From: a virus
Length of the DNA: 63,887 bases
Strand: one strand, 5' to 3'
Virus record (IMG/VR): IMGVR_UViG_3300027659_000033
Location: 1 to 63,887 of that record
Under the pieces are notes generated by a model. The model was not told where the DNA came from. It saw nothing but the letters and a program-made list of their open reading frames with translations, and made no database searches. This document shows positions 24,367-33,765 of the stretch, one piece after another (the first letter of the stretch is position 1; every line of letters starts with the position of its first letter). Position numbers and translations under genes: made by a program.

Positions 24367-25935
24367 TCATGAAGTTTCCAAGAGTCCGACACCATTGTAT
24401 TGAATGGCAACACCATTGTAAGTGATTGGTTCAGATGTGGTTGTTGTAAGGGCTTGTAGTGACGTGTTTGGTAAATTTTTACTGTAATACTTAACTCTGG
24501 TTACAATTCCCAACGAATTTGCTATAAATTCAAGAAGTGTAACAGAATTTAATAGGTTTCCATTGTGGTTAATTGTTGTAATGGTTGATCCATTAAGAGA
24601 TGCACTACAAGTTATCGACTCAACTGAAATAGCAATCTTAAATCTGGTTGAAATTCTTACATTTGTAAAATAAGTTGGAGTTGATGCTCCATCAAATGCA
24701 ACTAAAGCTTCTGTATTATTATTTGCCCCAGGATTATTTCCATATAGCCATCTTCTATTTCCTCCGCTACTCAATATATATTGGTTAATTGATAAACCAC
24801 TAGATAATAATCCTTCAAAAACAAAAGTTCCTCCTCTAGTATTCCATATTCTACTAAATGCTGTTCCGCTAATATTATATATGTCAGTACTTCGAATGAC
24901 ACTGCCAAGTCGATAATTTGGTATATAGCTACTTTCACGACTTAATTCACATTGTGCACCCCAAACAACGATACCACTTGTAGTATCTCCAGCATAGGTA
25001 AACGTTGTTCCAGTTTGACCAACAAATAGATAGAGTCTGTTTGCAGTTGTAGCAGTAAATGTAGCACAACAACGATACCATCCATCTCTATATGGATATA
25101 TGCGAGCGCTCCACCCCGTTGCTGTGCTCGTGACAGATCCGGATCCAGTTAAACTAAATGTGGCGGAAGGAACTGGTGAAGATCCTACATGTATTCCAAA
25201 ACCAGTATATCCTGCAGCCTTTACAAAAGCAGAGACAGTATAGCTTGAACCTGAAACTATCCCAATTGTAGGATCATCAATTCGATGATTATCAAGTGTG
25301 TTTGACGGAATAAATTTTTCAGCAGTGAGTGATCCATCTGGTGCAATGTCAGTATTTGCTACAGGTTGTGATACGAGTCTTACCTGAGTCCAAACAGATG
25401 TATTGTCAAAACTTTCTGACATTTCTACTATGTTTGTTTTACTAATCTCGATCAATGCGCCTAAGCATAAACCAGTAATTGGATCATGATCAACACGAAG
25501 TCCTCGATAGGAGACAGACCAACTCGAAAGCGTTGTAGTTCCAACTTTGCTAGTCACAAGTAGCGTGATCGCTGTGTCGGTCTTGTGGATCAGTGTGCCA
25601 GTAATGTGTCGCTGTGCACCGATTTGGTCGTCACCGTCGGTGTCTTCCATCACAACAACGACTGAGTTGTTGAGCCAACCAACTACGCTGCCAGATGGAA
25701 CCTCAAACACAGCAACACCACCAACTGGAACCCTAGCAGGATTGAGCGATGTAGTGCTTCGCGTCTTTCCAACGATGCGTCCGTTTTGGTTTACAAATGT
25801 GCCTGAGCTTGCACGACTATGAACAGGATTTGGACCTGTTCGACTAACATTAGACTTGTCTGTAGAAAAGGCAATATCAAGCGCCGGTCCATAAGAACGT
25901 CGGTGCTGTTGCATTATAATATTCTTCAGTTCCAT
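24367..25935 (-). CDS. Tail fibre/adhesin with carbohydrate-binding-like jelly rolls, cassette A (522 aa)
   Basis: Paralogue of 43233-44819 (528 aa). Both share RASSGTFVN-NGRIVGKT near residue 40, the YRG-R-DHDPV segment, and a domain with YTVSAFVKAAGYTGFGIHV and DGWYRCCATF, a pattern typical of carbohydrate-binding beta-sandwich modules. The C-terminal half has a LamG/concanavalin-like pattern (RFKIAISVES-TCSASLNGS). It probably contacts host glycans. It follows the collagen-like gene and lies between portal and prohead genes, an unusual site for fibre genes. Confidence 0.78.
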   Translation of the reverse strand: MELKNIIMQQHRRSYGPALDIAFSTDKSNVSRTGPNPVHSRASSGTFVNQNGRIVGKTRSTTSLNPARVPVGGVAVFEVPSGSVVGWLNNSVVVVMEDTDGDDQIGAQRHITGTLIHKTDTAITLLVTSKVGTTTLSSWSVSYRGLRVDHDPITGLCLGALIEISKTNIVEMSESFDNTSVWTQVRLVSQPVANTDIAPDGSLTAEKFIPSNTLDNHRIDDPTIGIVSGSSYTVSAFVKAAGYTGFGIHVGSSPVPSATFSLTGSGSVTSTATGWSARIYPYRDGWYRCCATFTATTANRLYLFVGQTGTTFTYAGDTTSGIVVWGAQCELSRESSYIPNYRLGSVIRSTDIYNISGTAFSRIWNTRGGTFVFEGLLSSGLSINQYILSSGGNRRWLYGNNPGANNNTEALVAFDGASTPTYFTNVRISTRFKIAISVESITCSASLNGSTITTINHNGNLLNSVTLLEFIANSLGIVTRVKYYSKNLPNTSLQALTTTTSEPITYNGVAIQYNGVGLLETS

Positions 25936-25947
25936 GCTGTAAATTGT

Positions 25948-28080
25948 TTATATCAAATCCCAAACGTTTGTGCCTACCTTTTTAATTGCAAAGTTTTGGT
26001 CTGCAAGAATAGTTGGTGCAAGAGAACCCCCATTGATAGTGACTCCAACTCCAGCAACAAGGTTAATAGCTCCGGCTGTTGTAGCACGACGAAAATAAAC
26101 TACTGCTCCAGCAGTCCATGCGACAGCAGATTCTGGTGGAACAGTTATATATATCTGATCTACATGTACACATCTGATGTATTGATCTGTATCGCTGAGT
26201 GCAAGCGTACGAGCAGTCGCGGTTTCTGTGACTATGAGCGACTCGATTGAAGGGCCAATTGGACCAGGCGCTCCGTCATCTCCCTTTTGAAGTACAAAGT
26301 CTAAGGTTTGACTTGGACTTGTCCCAGTAATATTGACTTCTGGAAAACTTCCAGAGACTACAGTACCAATTGATAATACATTAGCTGGACCGGTCTCGCC
26401 TTGAAAACCTTGAACTCCTTGAATTCCTTGAATCCCTTGCTCACCTTGAACTCCTTGAATGCCTTGTTCACCAACGGCTCCAACAGCTCCTGAGAGATTT
26501 ACAATCCATGAAGTAAAAGTTCCATCACCTTCAGTGTCTGTAACTATAGCAATCATCTCGCCTGTAGTTGGGTTATAAGAGTCAATCTCAGCATGAATAT
26601 GATTGCTAATATTATGCGAAATAAGAACAGTCTGATTTGTGCTATATGATAAATCTGTTTCTACAGTAAGTGTAATTGTTGTGTCTATTGCTGGAATCAA
26701 CAGATTTGTAGATGATGTTGTCTGATATTTGTCACCAGCTAATCCGTGTTCGCCTTGAACTCCTTGAATTCCCTGAACTCCTTGAATTCCCTGAACTCCT
26801 TGAATGCCTTGAAGACCTTGCTCACCCTGAAGACCTTGCTCACCCTTTGCAGTAATAAGATCCCAAAAAAGACTGCCATTATATGGAGTGTCTCCAGTGT
26901 TTCCACCATGTGTATCTTTACGATAAAATAATTCGCCGTTATAGACAGCAACATCTCCAACTGCATAGCTTGTGCCAATGCTATATTGACCTGTATAATT
27001 CCATAATGCATCTGCACCATCTAAACCAGGTTCCCCGGGATCGCCTTTATCTCCCTTTGGGCCTTGTGATCCAGAACCGCCACTAGCTCCAACCCATTTT
27101 TTTGTTGATGCATCATATTTAAGATATGCACCATCAACTTTTGCAGTGGTGCGATCAACGTCATTTAAACGGCCAAGCCAAACTTCACCACCTCCACCAA
27201 TTGTAGAGAGTTGGTTATTGACCATACTCTGCCAACTCTTAAATGTTTTTTCTGATTTATCGATATAGCTATCAATATTTGTTTGAGCATTAGATATAAA
27301 CGGTTCAACTATACTGTTGATGTCAGGTATAGTTGCATCTTTTCCTGATGGACCTTCTGGTCCGACTTCACCCTGGGGTCCGACTTCACCACGCTCTCCT
27401 TGAATGCCTGTCTCACCGCGTTCTCCCTTTTCGCCCTGGGGTCCGACTTCACCACGCTCTCCTTGAATGCCTGTCTCACCGCGTAAACCTTGAGGGCCGA
27501 TTTCACCGCGATCTCCTTGCAACCCAACACTGCCTTGAAGCCCCTGCAATCCTTGCTCACCTCTTTCTCCTTGAATGCCTGTCTCGCCACGATCTCCCTT
27601 TTCACCCTGTGGACCGGTCTCGCCTTGTGGTCCCGTCTCACCGCTTAATCCTTGAAGTCCAATCTCGCCTTGAAGTCCTGTCTCACCACTCTCTCCTCTT
27701 TCTCCTTGAATGCCTGTCTCACCACGTAAACCTTGAGGCCCGATTTCACCGCGATCTCCTTGGAATCCAACCTCGCCTTGAATGCCCGTCTCACCACGCT
27801 CTCCGTGTGGACCGGTCTCGCCTTGAATGCCTTGTAATCCTATCTCACCCCGCTCTCCCTTTTCACCACGAAAACCTTGAGGTCCAATTTCACCTCTTAA
27901 GCCTTGAGGTCCACGCTCACCATTTGATCCTCTATCTCCTTTAGGTCCAGGAGTAGCTTCGATTGTACGAGTAGCATACTCTAAAGAATCGATCTTTTCT
28001 ACTATTGGTTCTAGTTGTTTTTGGAGTTTTTTATATAGAGCAACTGGTAATATAGCATTAACATCACTAAGATCTGACAT
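25948..28080 (-). CDS. Collagen-like repeat fibre protein (710 aa)
   Basis: Long Gly-X-Y tracts cover roughly residues 45-248 (units such as GERGETGIQGE), with shorter tracts near 337-352, 410-448 and 533-563. They are separated by globular parts, including one with LWNYTGQYSIGTSYAVGDVAVYNGELF, a carbohydrate-binding-like (CBM5/12-type) motif. Such tracts form trimeric triple helices in phage fibres. A short coiled coil (residues 15-40) may start trimerisation. It directly follows gene 20. The repeat DNA is prone to slippage, so length variation between relatives is expected. A role as a flexible virion fibre is inferred. Confidence 0.88.
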   Translation of the reverse strand: MSDLSDVNAILPVALYKKLQKQLEPIVEKIDSLEYATRTIEATPGPKGDRGSNGERGPQGLRGEIGPQGFRGEKGERGEIGLQGIQGETGPHGERGETGIQGEVGFQGDRGEIGPQGLRGETGIQGERGESGETGLQGEIGLQGLSGETGPQGETGPQGEKGDRGETGIQGERGEQGLQGLQGSVGLQGDRGEIGPQGLRGETGIQGERGEVGPQGEKGERGETGIQGERGEVGPQGEVGPEGPSGKDATIPDINSIVEPFISNAQTNIDSYIDKSEKTFKSWQSMVNNQLSTIGGGGEVWLGRLNDVDRTTAKVDGAYLKYDASTKKWVGASGGSGSQGPKGDKGDPGEPGLDGADALWNYTGQYSIGTSYAVGDVAVYNGELFYRKDTHGGNTGDTPYNGSLFWDLITAKGEQGLQGEQGLQGIQGVQGIQGVQGIQGVQGEHGLAGDKYQTTSSTNLLIPAIDTTITLTVETDLSYSTNQTVLISHNISNHIHAEIDSYNPTTGEMIAIVTDTEGDGTFTSWIVNLSGAVGAVGEQGIQGVQGEQGIQGIQGVQGFQGETGPANVLSIGTVVSGSFPEVNITGTSPSQTLDFVLQKGDDGAPGPIGPSIESLIVTETATARTLALSDTDQYIRCVHVDQIYITVPPESAVAWTAGAVVYFRRATTAGAINLVAGVGVTINGGSLAPTILADQNFAIKKVGTNVWDLI
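27345..27945. repeat. Collagen-coding tandem repeat DNA
   Basis: An imperfect array of 9-bp (Gly-X-Y) units grouped into longer copies; segments decoding to GERGETGIQGERG recur several times. This is coding repeat, not a CRISPR array. Confidence 0.85.
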
Positions 28081-28084
28081 GTCG

Positions 28085-29719
28085 TTATTCTTCTAGAATT
28101 TTAGTCATGCTCTCAATCATTTTTAATTGAGCTTCATGAATTTCTTCTTTATGAGTATTATCTATATGTAAATTGTTTTCGTTATTTGTAAACTCAGTAT
28201 CATCAACAGCGTCGCTAACTGTGTCATCAGTCGAACCTGAAGTATCATCTTCTGGTTTTTCTTCTGCAATCTCAGAATCCATTCTTTCAACGTCAGCGTC
28301 AGACTGATTTAGTATGTTACTGCGTACCCATTTGTCACTGTAATATTTACCAATATGAGAACTTATGGTATCAAGCATGCCTATGCGTTCTCTCATAATC
28401 TCAAAGTCTTTAAGCTCAGAAAAATAGTTATCTTCAATATAGTCAACTGATATGCCTTCACGTATAGTTTCCCAATCGGATTGAGTACAAATACCCTTTA
28501 ATATTAGTTGTACTCGTAGCGCCTCAATAAATATCAACGAAAACTTTTTACGCAGTCTGTTGATAAACTTTTGAAACTTAACCTCTTCCCGAGAAATTTC
28601 ACTCGCACGTCCAATATTAAATCCAGACTCGCTATCAAGACGATTAGCTGGTACATTTAGTGCACGATAAAGCTTCTTTTGGAAAAAGATTACGTCTTCA
28701 ATTTGGCTAAGATTGTCTCCGCCTGGAAGCGTAGTAATTTCTGTACCACGACCCCCTTCACGACGAGGCAACCAAAAATCTTCAAGCATACTCATGCTCT
28801 TACGGTCATCACGTATTTCGCCGGTATTTGCATCATACACAAGTTTGTTACGATACTTTGCCATAATCCCTTGTACATATTCCTCGGCCTTACCCTTTGG
28901 TAAGTTACCAATATCAATATAGAAGATACGACGTTCTGGCGCCCGTGATATACGATAAATCACGAGTGCATCTTCCATCATACGCAACTGATTTACGAGC
29001 TTTACACTCTTATGCAGATATGAAACAGCAAATTTATTGCTTTCATCAAGCATCCCAGAAGGAGCATAAACTATGCTATTTGGGTCAATTTTAAACCCGC
29101 TGCTGGTGTTAAAGTCATCTGAATATAAGAAATATTCTGCGGTAACTTCTGAAGTTTTTACTCCAGTATTTTTATCAACCTTATTGGTTATTTCTTTGAC
29201 CTTTTTAATCTTTAATGGGTCAATTGCTCTTAACTCCTTGATGCCCTCTTTTGGCTTTTTAGGGTCAACCATAATATGATAATACAACTTACCGTCAATA
29301 TACCACTTTCTAAAAATATCTTGACCGCTATAGTTAAACGACAACAGTTTAGTTATCTTATCAAACTCTTCAAGTATTTTTTTCTTAATGTTTTCAGGTT
29401 GCTCTAGATTGTCGAGTATAAGATTAACCGGAGAGCCATCAGAGTCAGACACTATTGCAGCATTTATAATGTCAGATATAGCTGAATCACATTCTGGTTG
29501 AATTGCTGCTGCACGACATTTTAGGATAATGTCCTTTTCATTTGTCAGTGCTGCGCCGTCAATATCAAGTACCTGACCATAATAACCAGCTGTAGCTGAT
29601 GAAGTTACAATAGAGGTACCATCATTTTCTACCGGAGCAGAAAATGATGGTACCTTATTAAAGTCAGGAGTATCTTTTTTATTGATTACCTTGGATAATT
29701 CATAGCCGAATAGCTTCAT
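28085..29719 (-). CDS. 20: Portal vertex protein gp20
   Basis: gp20 forms the dodecameric portal through which DNA enters and to which the neck attaches. The 544-aa sequence (T4 524 aa) has the marker segments RAPERRIFYIDIGNLPKGKAE, YLHKSVKLVNQLRMMEDALVIYR and the FW.PRREGGRGTEI-TLPGG block used for typing marine myoviruses. It follows gene 19 in the conserved order. The ATG lies 6 nt after a TATAAATA element. A 17-bp perfect hairpin (29614-29655) is built into codons about 22-35. Confidence 0.97.
   Translation of the reverse strand: MKLFGYELSKVINKKDTPDFNKVPSFSAPVENDGTSIVTSSATAGYYGQVLDIDGAALTNEKDIILKCRAAAIQPECDSAISDIINAAIVSDSDGSPVNLILDNLEQPENIKKKILEEFDKITKLLSFNYSGQDIFRKWYIDGKLYYHIMVDPKKPKEGIKELRAIDPLKIKKVKEITNKVDKNTGVKTSEVTAEYFLYSDDFNTSSGFKIDPNSIVYAPSGMLDESNKFAVSYLHKSVKLVNQLRMMEDALVIYRISRAPERRIFYIDIGNLPKGKAEEYVQGIMAKYRNKLVYDANTGEIRDDRKSMSMLEDFWLPRREGGRGTEITTLPGGDNLSQIEDVIFFQKKLYRALNVPANRLDSESGFNIGRASEISREEVKFQKFINRLRKKFSLIFIEALRVQLILKGICTQSDWETIREGISVDYIEDNYFSELKDFEIMRERIGMLDTISSHIGKYYSDKWVRSNILNQSDADVERMDSEIAEEKPEDDTSGSTDDTVSDAVDDTEFTNNENNLHIDNTHKEEIHEAQLKMIESMTKILEE
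29614..29655. repeat. Perfect 17-bp inverted repeat inside the portal gene
   Basis: The arms 29614-29630 and 29639-29655 are exactly complementary around an 8-nt loop. The repeat lies within the coding sequence, 64 nt after the start codon, and encodes the segment VPSFSAPVENDGT. Confidence 0.9.
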
Positions 29720-29725
29720 AATATA

Positions 29726-29733
29726 TATTTATA
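29726..29733 (-). promoter_or_regulatory. T4-type late promoter (gene 20)
   Basis: TATAAATA on the minus strand, 6 nt before the gene 20 ATG. Confidence 0.75.
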
Positions 29734-29749
29734 ACCCAAATATCAGTAC

Positions 29750-30295
29750 TTATTGATTAGTACTAGTACTTTGACCAGAAGTCCAATATTGATAATTAAA
29801 TTCAACAGTAAATTCTTCTACTGCATCATTTGTTTCATAGTTTAAGTCAATTGCACTGATATTCGTTGGAAATGCATCAACGAAATTATATGATTTGGTA
29901 GAAGTAGCTGTAAAATCGCGATTTAATTGATAAATTTGTAAATCTCGATAATAATTTAATCCAGGCAAACCAGTTGTATTTGATACGTTACGATTGATTA
30001 GATCCATCCAACTCTCAAATGCGTTACGAATTTCCATACCTACGTCATTAATTACGGTGACTGTCCATGGTTCGAACGTGCGGTCACCCGCTACCTTTAA
30101 TTTACGGCCGCGATACGGCACTTCAATTGGCGCAATTATGCTAGCTGGAAGTTGTGCCGCTTTAATCATGAATCGTGATAATCCCTGAGCTGAACCCGCG
30201 CCAGTTACCGCTGCTGGAAAAGTAATTTCCGCCTGAAATAAATTTGGACGTGCTCCGCCTGCGAATTGACCTTTAAAATTTGTTATATTACTCAT
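29750..30295 (-). CDS. 19: Tail tube protein gp19
   Basis: gp19 stacks as hexamers inside the contractile sheath to make the DNA channel. The 181-aa protein (T4 163 aa) has the family features: GGARPNLFQAEITFP at the start, a PYRGRKLKVAGDRTFEPWTVTV centre, AFESWMDLINR and an FTVEFNYQYW end. It lies between sheath (18) and portal (20) genes as in T4. A late promoter 23 nt upstream gives it its own short leader. Confidence 0.95.
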   Translation of the reverse strand: MSNITNFKGQFAGGARPNLFQAEITFPAAVTGAGSAQGLSRFMIKAAQLPASIIAPIEVPYRGRKLKVAGDRTFEPWTVTVINDVGMEIRNAFESWMDLINRNVSNTTGLPGLNYYRDLQIYQLNRDFTATSTKSYNFVDAFPTNISAIDLNYETNDAVEEFTVEFNYQYWTSGQSTSTNQ

Positions 30296-30318
30296 TGTTG
30301 TTTAGTTATAGTTTTAGT

Positions 30319-30326
30319 TATTTATA
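30319..30326 (-). promoter_or_regulatory. T4-type late promoter (gene 19)
   Basis: TATAAATA on the minus strand, 23 nt before the gene 19 ATG. Confidence 0.72.
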
Positions 30327-30331
30327 ATAAA

Positions 30332-32065
30332 TTATGCACCTAATTCGCTAAATGTTACACCAGAACGTGTTGCTACAAAATTAAGAGAAATAAAGTTAAT
30401 TGAACGTGCTGGTTTGATATAAATATCAGCCACAAATCCGTTAGTATCTATAACTTGTGGCGTATTATTAGATTCATCGCATACTACTTTATATTCAATA
30501 ATACCACGACGACCTTGAATGTCTCGTAAGTATGGATTAATTATATTAATAAATGCGCTTCGCGTAAACTCGTCATTTAATTCAAATAATTGATACTTGG
30601 CTGCAACAGTAATTGCTTTTTGCACCGCAATAAATAGACGACGTACGTTAATGCGATCAAATGCAGAAGGACGCTTTTGACCGGTCTTATCTCCATAGAG
30701 AATAACACCTTGACCCGGAGTATTTATGATTGGATTTATATTTGAATTGTATAAATCGTCACGATCAGTTGTTCTAGGATTGTATGCTAGTTTAGTAATA
30801 CCACGTAACTGACCACGATTAAACCCAGCTGGCGAGAACCATGGATCAGCAATTTCATCGGTATACGCGCAAAGACCGGCTAAGTGACCACATGCTGGAA
30901 TCCATTCGTATCTGTCAGAATAGCGGTTATAAACATACACCGGAGTACTATCGAGTACTGTAAAACTACGTATTCTATCGGAGCTGGCAACCAGCATGTC
31001 GCGCCAATTCAGTAATGCAGTTAGTTTACCTGCGTCACTAGTTATTTTATAAAGGTTTAACGGCGCAGATAAAAATACCATTATATCTTCACGGACACCA
31101 GCCAATCCGATAAGTGCATTATTAATTTCTGCATTAATATCATTTTCAAATGCCTCAGCAAATACTAAACTTGCATTAACATTATCAGTGTCTTCTAGTA
31201 CACCCATTGCATTTACAACAGTGTTTATTTTGTGCTCACCATTGGCACCACCACTAAATGTGATATTTCCATCCCTACCGTTCAATGTATATTTATTAGT
31301 GCTATCTAACGTTACAACGTCATCTGCGTCACCAACAAAGATATATGACGAACCATTATTAATTACGTCTACCCAATAATTTGTCGATCCAGCCGTAGTA
31401 CGAGAGTCACGCGCAAGTGACAAACTTTCCCATGTTTCTAATACTGTATCCTTTTGACCAGTGAATCCGCCATGAGTGTCATAGATTACGATGTGTATTT
31501 CGTCATCTGTATAGATTGTCTCAGAGATTTCCTCGGCCCAGGGGCTCGTGGACGGAGTTGTATAGAAATATCTTTTAATTTCTTTCAGGTTATTAGTATC
31601 TGATAATGTCGTATTATTTGCATGAAAAATTTGTACACGCAATGAGTTGCCAACTAAACCAGGATAGCGAGCATAGAGTGCTGCAGTAAGACTGCTGCTA
31701 GTCACCGTATCAAAGCCTGTTTGGTTTGGTATGAATAGCGGCTCCGCGTCCTGGGCGTAGCCGGAGGTGGTGCCTTTAGCATTTAATGCACTATCACTAT
31801 CAGCGGCGCGAACCACTTTTAATGAATTACCATACTTTAAAAAGCTCGAAGCAGTCAAGAACGATGTTGCAAGAGGATCGTTACTTTTAGTTGGAACAGT
31901 GTATGTTTGTCCTAGAATAGTTTCAGATGTAATATTTACTATTTCATCTACCGGTCCCCAATTGAAGTGACCAATGTATGCACCAATTGATGCTGCGACT
32001 GGTTGTACTGCGGGTGTTAAGTCTGTTTCTCTGGTTTGTACGCCTACGCTTGTTAATGTTGCCAT
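30332..32065 (-). CDS. 18: Contractile tail sheath protein gp18
   Basis: Sheath subunit that contracts on infection. The 577-aa protein (T4 659 aa) opens with LTSVGVQTRETDLT, a typical sheath start, and has the conserved C-terminal core with DRINVRRLFIAVQKAI, FEL-DEFTRSAFINIINPYLRDIQGRRGI and the PARSINFISLNFVATRSG ending. Gene order 17-18-19-20 is canonical. The leader is about 60 nt after a late promoter, longer than for most late genes here. Confidence 0.96.
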   Translation of the reverse strand: MATLTSVGVQTRETDLTPAVQPVAASIGAYIGHFNWGPVDEIVNITSETILGQTYTVPTKSNDPLATSFLTASSFLKYGNSLKVVRAADSDSALNAKGTTSGYAQDAEPLFIPNQTGFDTVTSSSLTAALYARYPGLVGNSLRVQIFHANNTTLSDTNNLKEIKRYFYTTPSTSPWAEEISETIYTDDEIHIVIYDTHGGFTGQKDTVLETWESLSLARDSRTTAGSTNYWVDVINNGSSYIFVGDADDVVTLDSTNKYTLNGRDGNITFSGGANGEHKINTVVNAMGVLEDTDNVNASLVFAEAFENDINAEINNALIGLAGVREDIMVFLSAPLNLYKITSDAGKLTALLNWRDMLVASSDRIRSFTVLDSTPVYVYNRYSDRYEWIPACGHLAGLCAYTDEIADPWFSPAGFNRGQLRGITKLAYNPRTTDRDDLYNSNINPIINTPGQGVILYGDKTGQKRPSAFDRINVRRLFIAVQKAITVAAKYQLFELNDEFTRSAFINIINPYLRDIQGRRGIIEYKVVCDESNNTPQVIDTNGFVADIYIKPARSINFISLNFVATRSGVTFSELGA

Positions 32066-32129
32066 ATATTTTTTTCAGTTATTGTTGATTATAAGTTTGA
32101 TACATAATAAGAAAATTTCAATCTATCGT

Positions 32130-32137
32130 TATTTATA
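32130..32137 (-). promoter_or_regulatory. T4-type late promoter (gene 18)
   Basis: TATAAATA on the minus strand, 64 nt before the gene 18 ATG, in the short gap after gene 17. Confidence 0.7.
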
Positions 32138-32148
32138 AAAAGTCACTT

Positions 32149-33765
32149 TTACAAGGCATTCCATTCTTGTAGTGCTGATACCTGCCGTTCATAGTCAACC
32201 ATACTAGGGGTACTACTAGAAACAGGACTGTCGAATATGCCAAACGGAGGCAAGTCTTCTTCCATTTCGCGTATCTTTTCGCTGTAGAGCAGCGATTTTA
32301 ATTCAATATTACTGAGTCCTCCAAATGCATCTGTGCTCACAAACCAAGCAAAAAGCACGAGGTTCATAACCATGTCGTCATGGGTGTTTCCACGAGCAGC
32401 ATAGCTGTCTCCCTTTGGCTCAAAACTACTAAGTTCAACTATTGTGTCTGGGTCACATAATTGAAGCTTGCCACTTTCAAGCAAGTCTTTTAAATTACTA
32501 CACCCAATACGTTTTACGCGTTTTGTCATAGTAACCCCAATACCGCTACTCTTTACAGCACTTTGCACAAACGTATTGTCATATTCATAGTCATAGTAGA
32601 TTGCATTACAAACAACCTGACCAGCATCATTATTTTCAACTATTACAAGTGCTTCATTATACGTCTTTGCCGCACGAACAATAAATTCTGGAAACATAAG
32701 TGGAGACACTAGGTTGTCTCGATATGTGCACACTTGTTTAAACGCGCCATCGACTCCAGATATATTAAATATTGTAAAGGTACTATAGTCTTGACCACGA
32801 CCTTTACTAACATCAACCGTCATTATATAGTCATGACCTTCAACTGGTTCAGCATAATATCGTATGCCATGTTGTAGTTGTAATGGTTCATGTGACTGCA
32901 ATCCTAATAGCGTGTCTGAACCTATTAGTGTCTGCGAACTGCCAATAAAGTTTACTTCAAATTCTTGGCGAAATTGAAGTTCGCTACTGTTTGCAATAGT
33001 CTGACGTTTCCATTCATCGTCACGACCTGGCACATCATTCCAACGAATAGTAAACGGTTTAAACTCATTTGTAGCCTGTATTGCGCCTTCCCAAAGCTTA
33101 TAAAACATATTACCAATTCCATTAGGTGTGCTAGTAATAATAACCTTTGTGTCTTTACCAGATGAAATAACAGGATAAACTCCGGTATAAAATGCACTAG
33201 CATTATCAACAAATGCAAACTCATCAAGAAACAAAAGTGATATACTCATACCACGAATACTTGAGCTTGAAGTTGCTGCGCAAATAATTCGTGAGTTATT
33301 TGAAAAGTCGATATTTCCTTTATTTAATGCTTTACACCCCGGTTGCAACCAAAATGGAAGATTTTCAAGCATTAGACATATGCGAGACAACATTTCACGC
33401 GCAGTTGCTCCCTTGTTAGCCAAGATTGCAATTGTTTTTTCGCTATGAAAAAGTGCATACCAAAGCAAATAACCACATGTTGAAATTGATTTGCCGCTTT
33501 GGCGGCAAGCTAATATTATATTAAACCTATGTGAATTATAGTGTTGAAATATTTCTCTTTGATATCCATATAACTTAAATGGTACCAAGCCACGATCTAA
33601 ATGAATAACTTTCAAATAGGTTTCACAAAAATAAATTGGATCTTTACTGCACTTGATATATTCATCAATTTGCTCTTTTGTAAAGTTAATGTTAACACCA
33701 TCACGCTTTACATTGGGATTTCCAAGATATCCATTTTCTTTGGTCTTTTGATGATCAACAATCAT
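32149..33765 (-). CDS. 17: Terminase large subunit gp17 (DNA packaging ATPase/nuclease)
   Basis: gp17 cuts concatemers and pumps DNA into the prohead. The 538-aa protein has the ATPase Walker A LACRQSGKS (85-93), Walker B LLFLDEFAF with D181/E182, and coupling motif ITSTPNG (210-216). The nuclease domain carries D318 in TVDVSKGRGQDYS, E377 in IVENND and D463/D464 in NTHDDM. The length is close to T4 (610 aa). An endonuclease gene of the same orientation separates it from gene 16, overlapping its first codons by 11 bp. Confidence 0.97.
   Translation of the reverse strand: MIVDHQKTKENGYLGNPNVKRDGVNINFTKEQIDEYIKCSKDPIYFCETYLKVIHLDRGLVPFKLYGYQREIFQHYNSHRFNIILACRQSGKSISTCGYLLWYALFHSEKTIAILANKGATAREMLSRICLMLENLPFWLQPGCKALNKGNIDFSNNSRIICAATSSSSIRGMSISLLFLDEFAFVDNASAFYTGVYPVISSGKDTKVIITSTPNGIGNMFYKLWEGAIQATNEFKPFTIRWNDVPGRDDEWKRQTIANSSELQFRQEFEVNFIGSSQTLIGSDTLLGLQSHEPLQLQHGIRYYAEPVEGHDYIMTVDVSKGRGQDYSTFTIFNISGVDGAFKQVCTYRDNLVSPLMFPEFIVRAAKTYNEALVIVENNDAGQVVCNAIYYDYEYDNTFVQSAVKSSGIGVTMTKRVKRIGCSNLKDLLESGKLQLCDPDTIVELSSFEPKGDSYAARGNTHDDMVMNLVLFAWFVSTDAFGGLSNIELKSLLYSEKIREMEEDLPPFGIFDSPVSSSTPSMVDYERQVSALQEWNAL

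Noticed and set aside
27333-27944. Open frames on the plus strand opposite the collagen-like gene
   Set aside because: They are by-products of the repetitive codon pattern on the minus strand and have no promoter or recognisable product.
26390-27945. Regular repeats resembling a CRISPR array
   Set aside because: They decode to Gly-X-Y collagen units in one long open frame; there are no unique spacers of fixed length and no cas genes.
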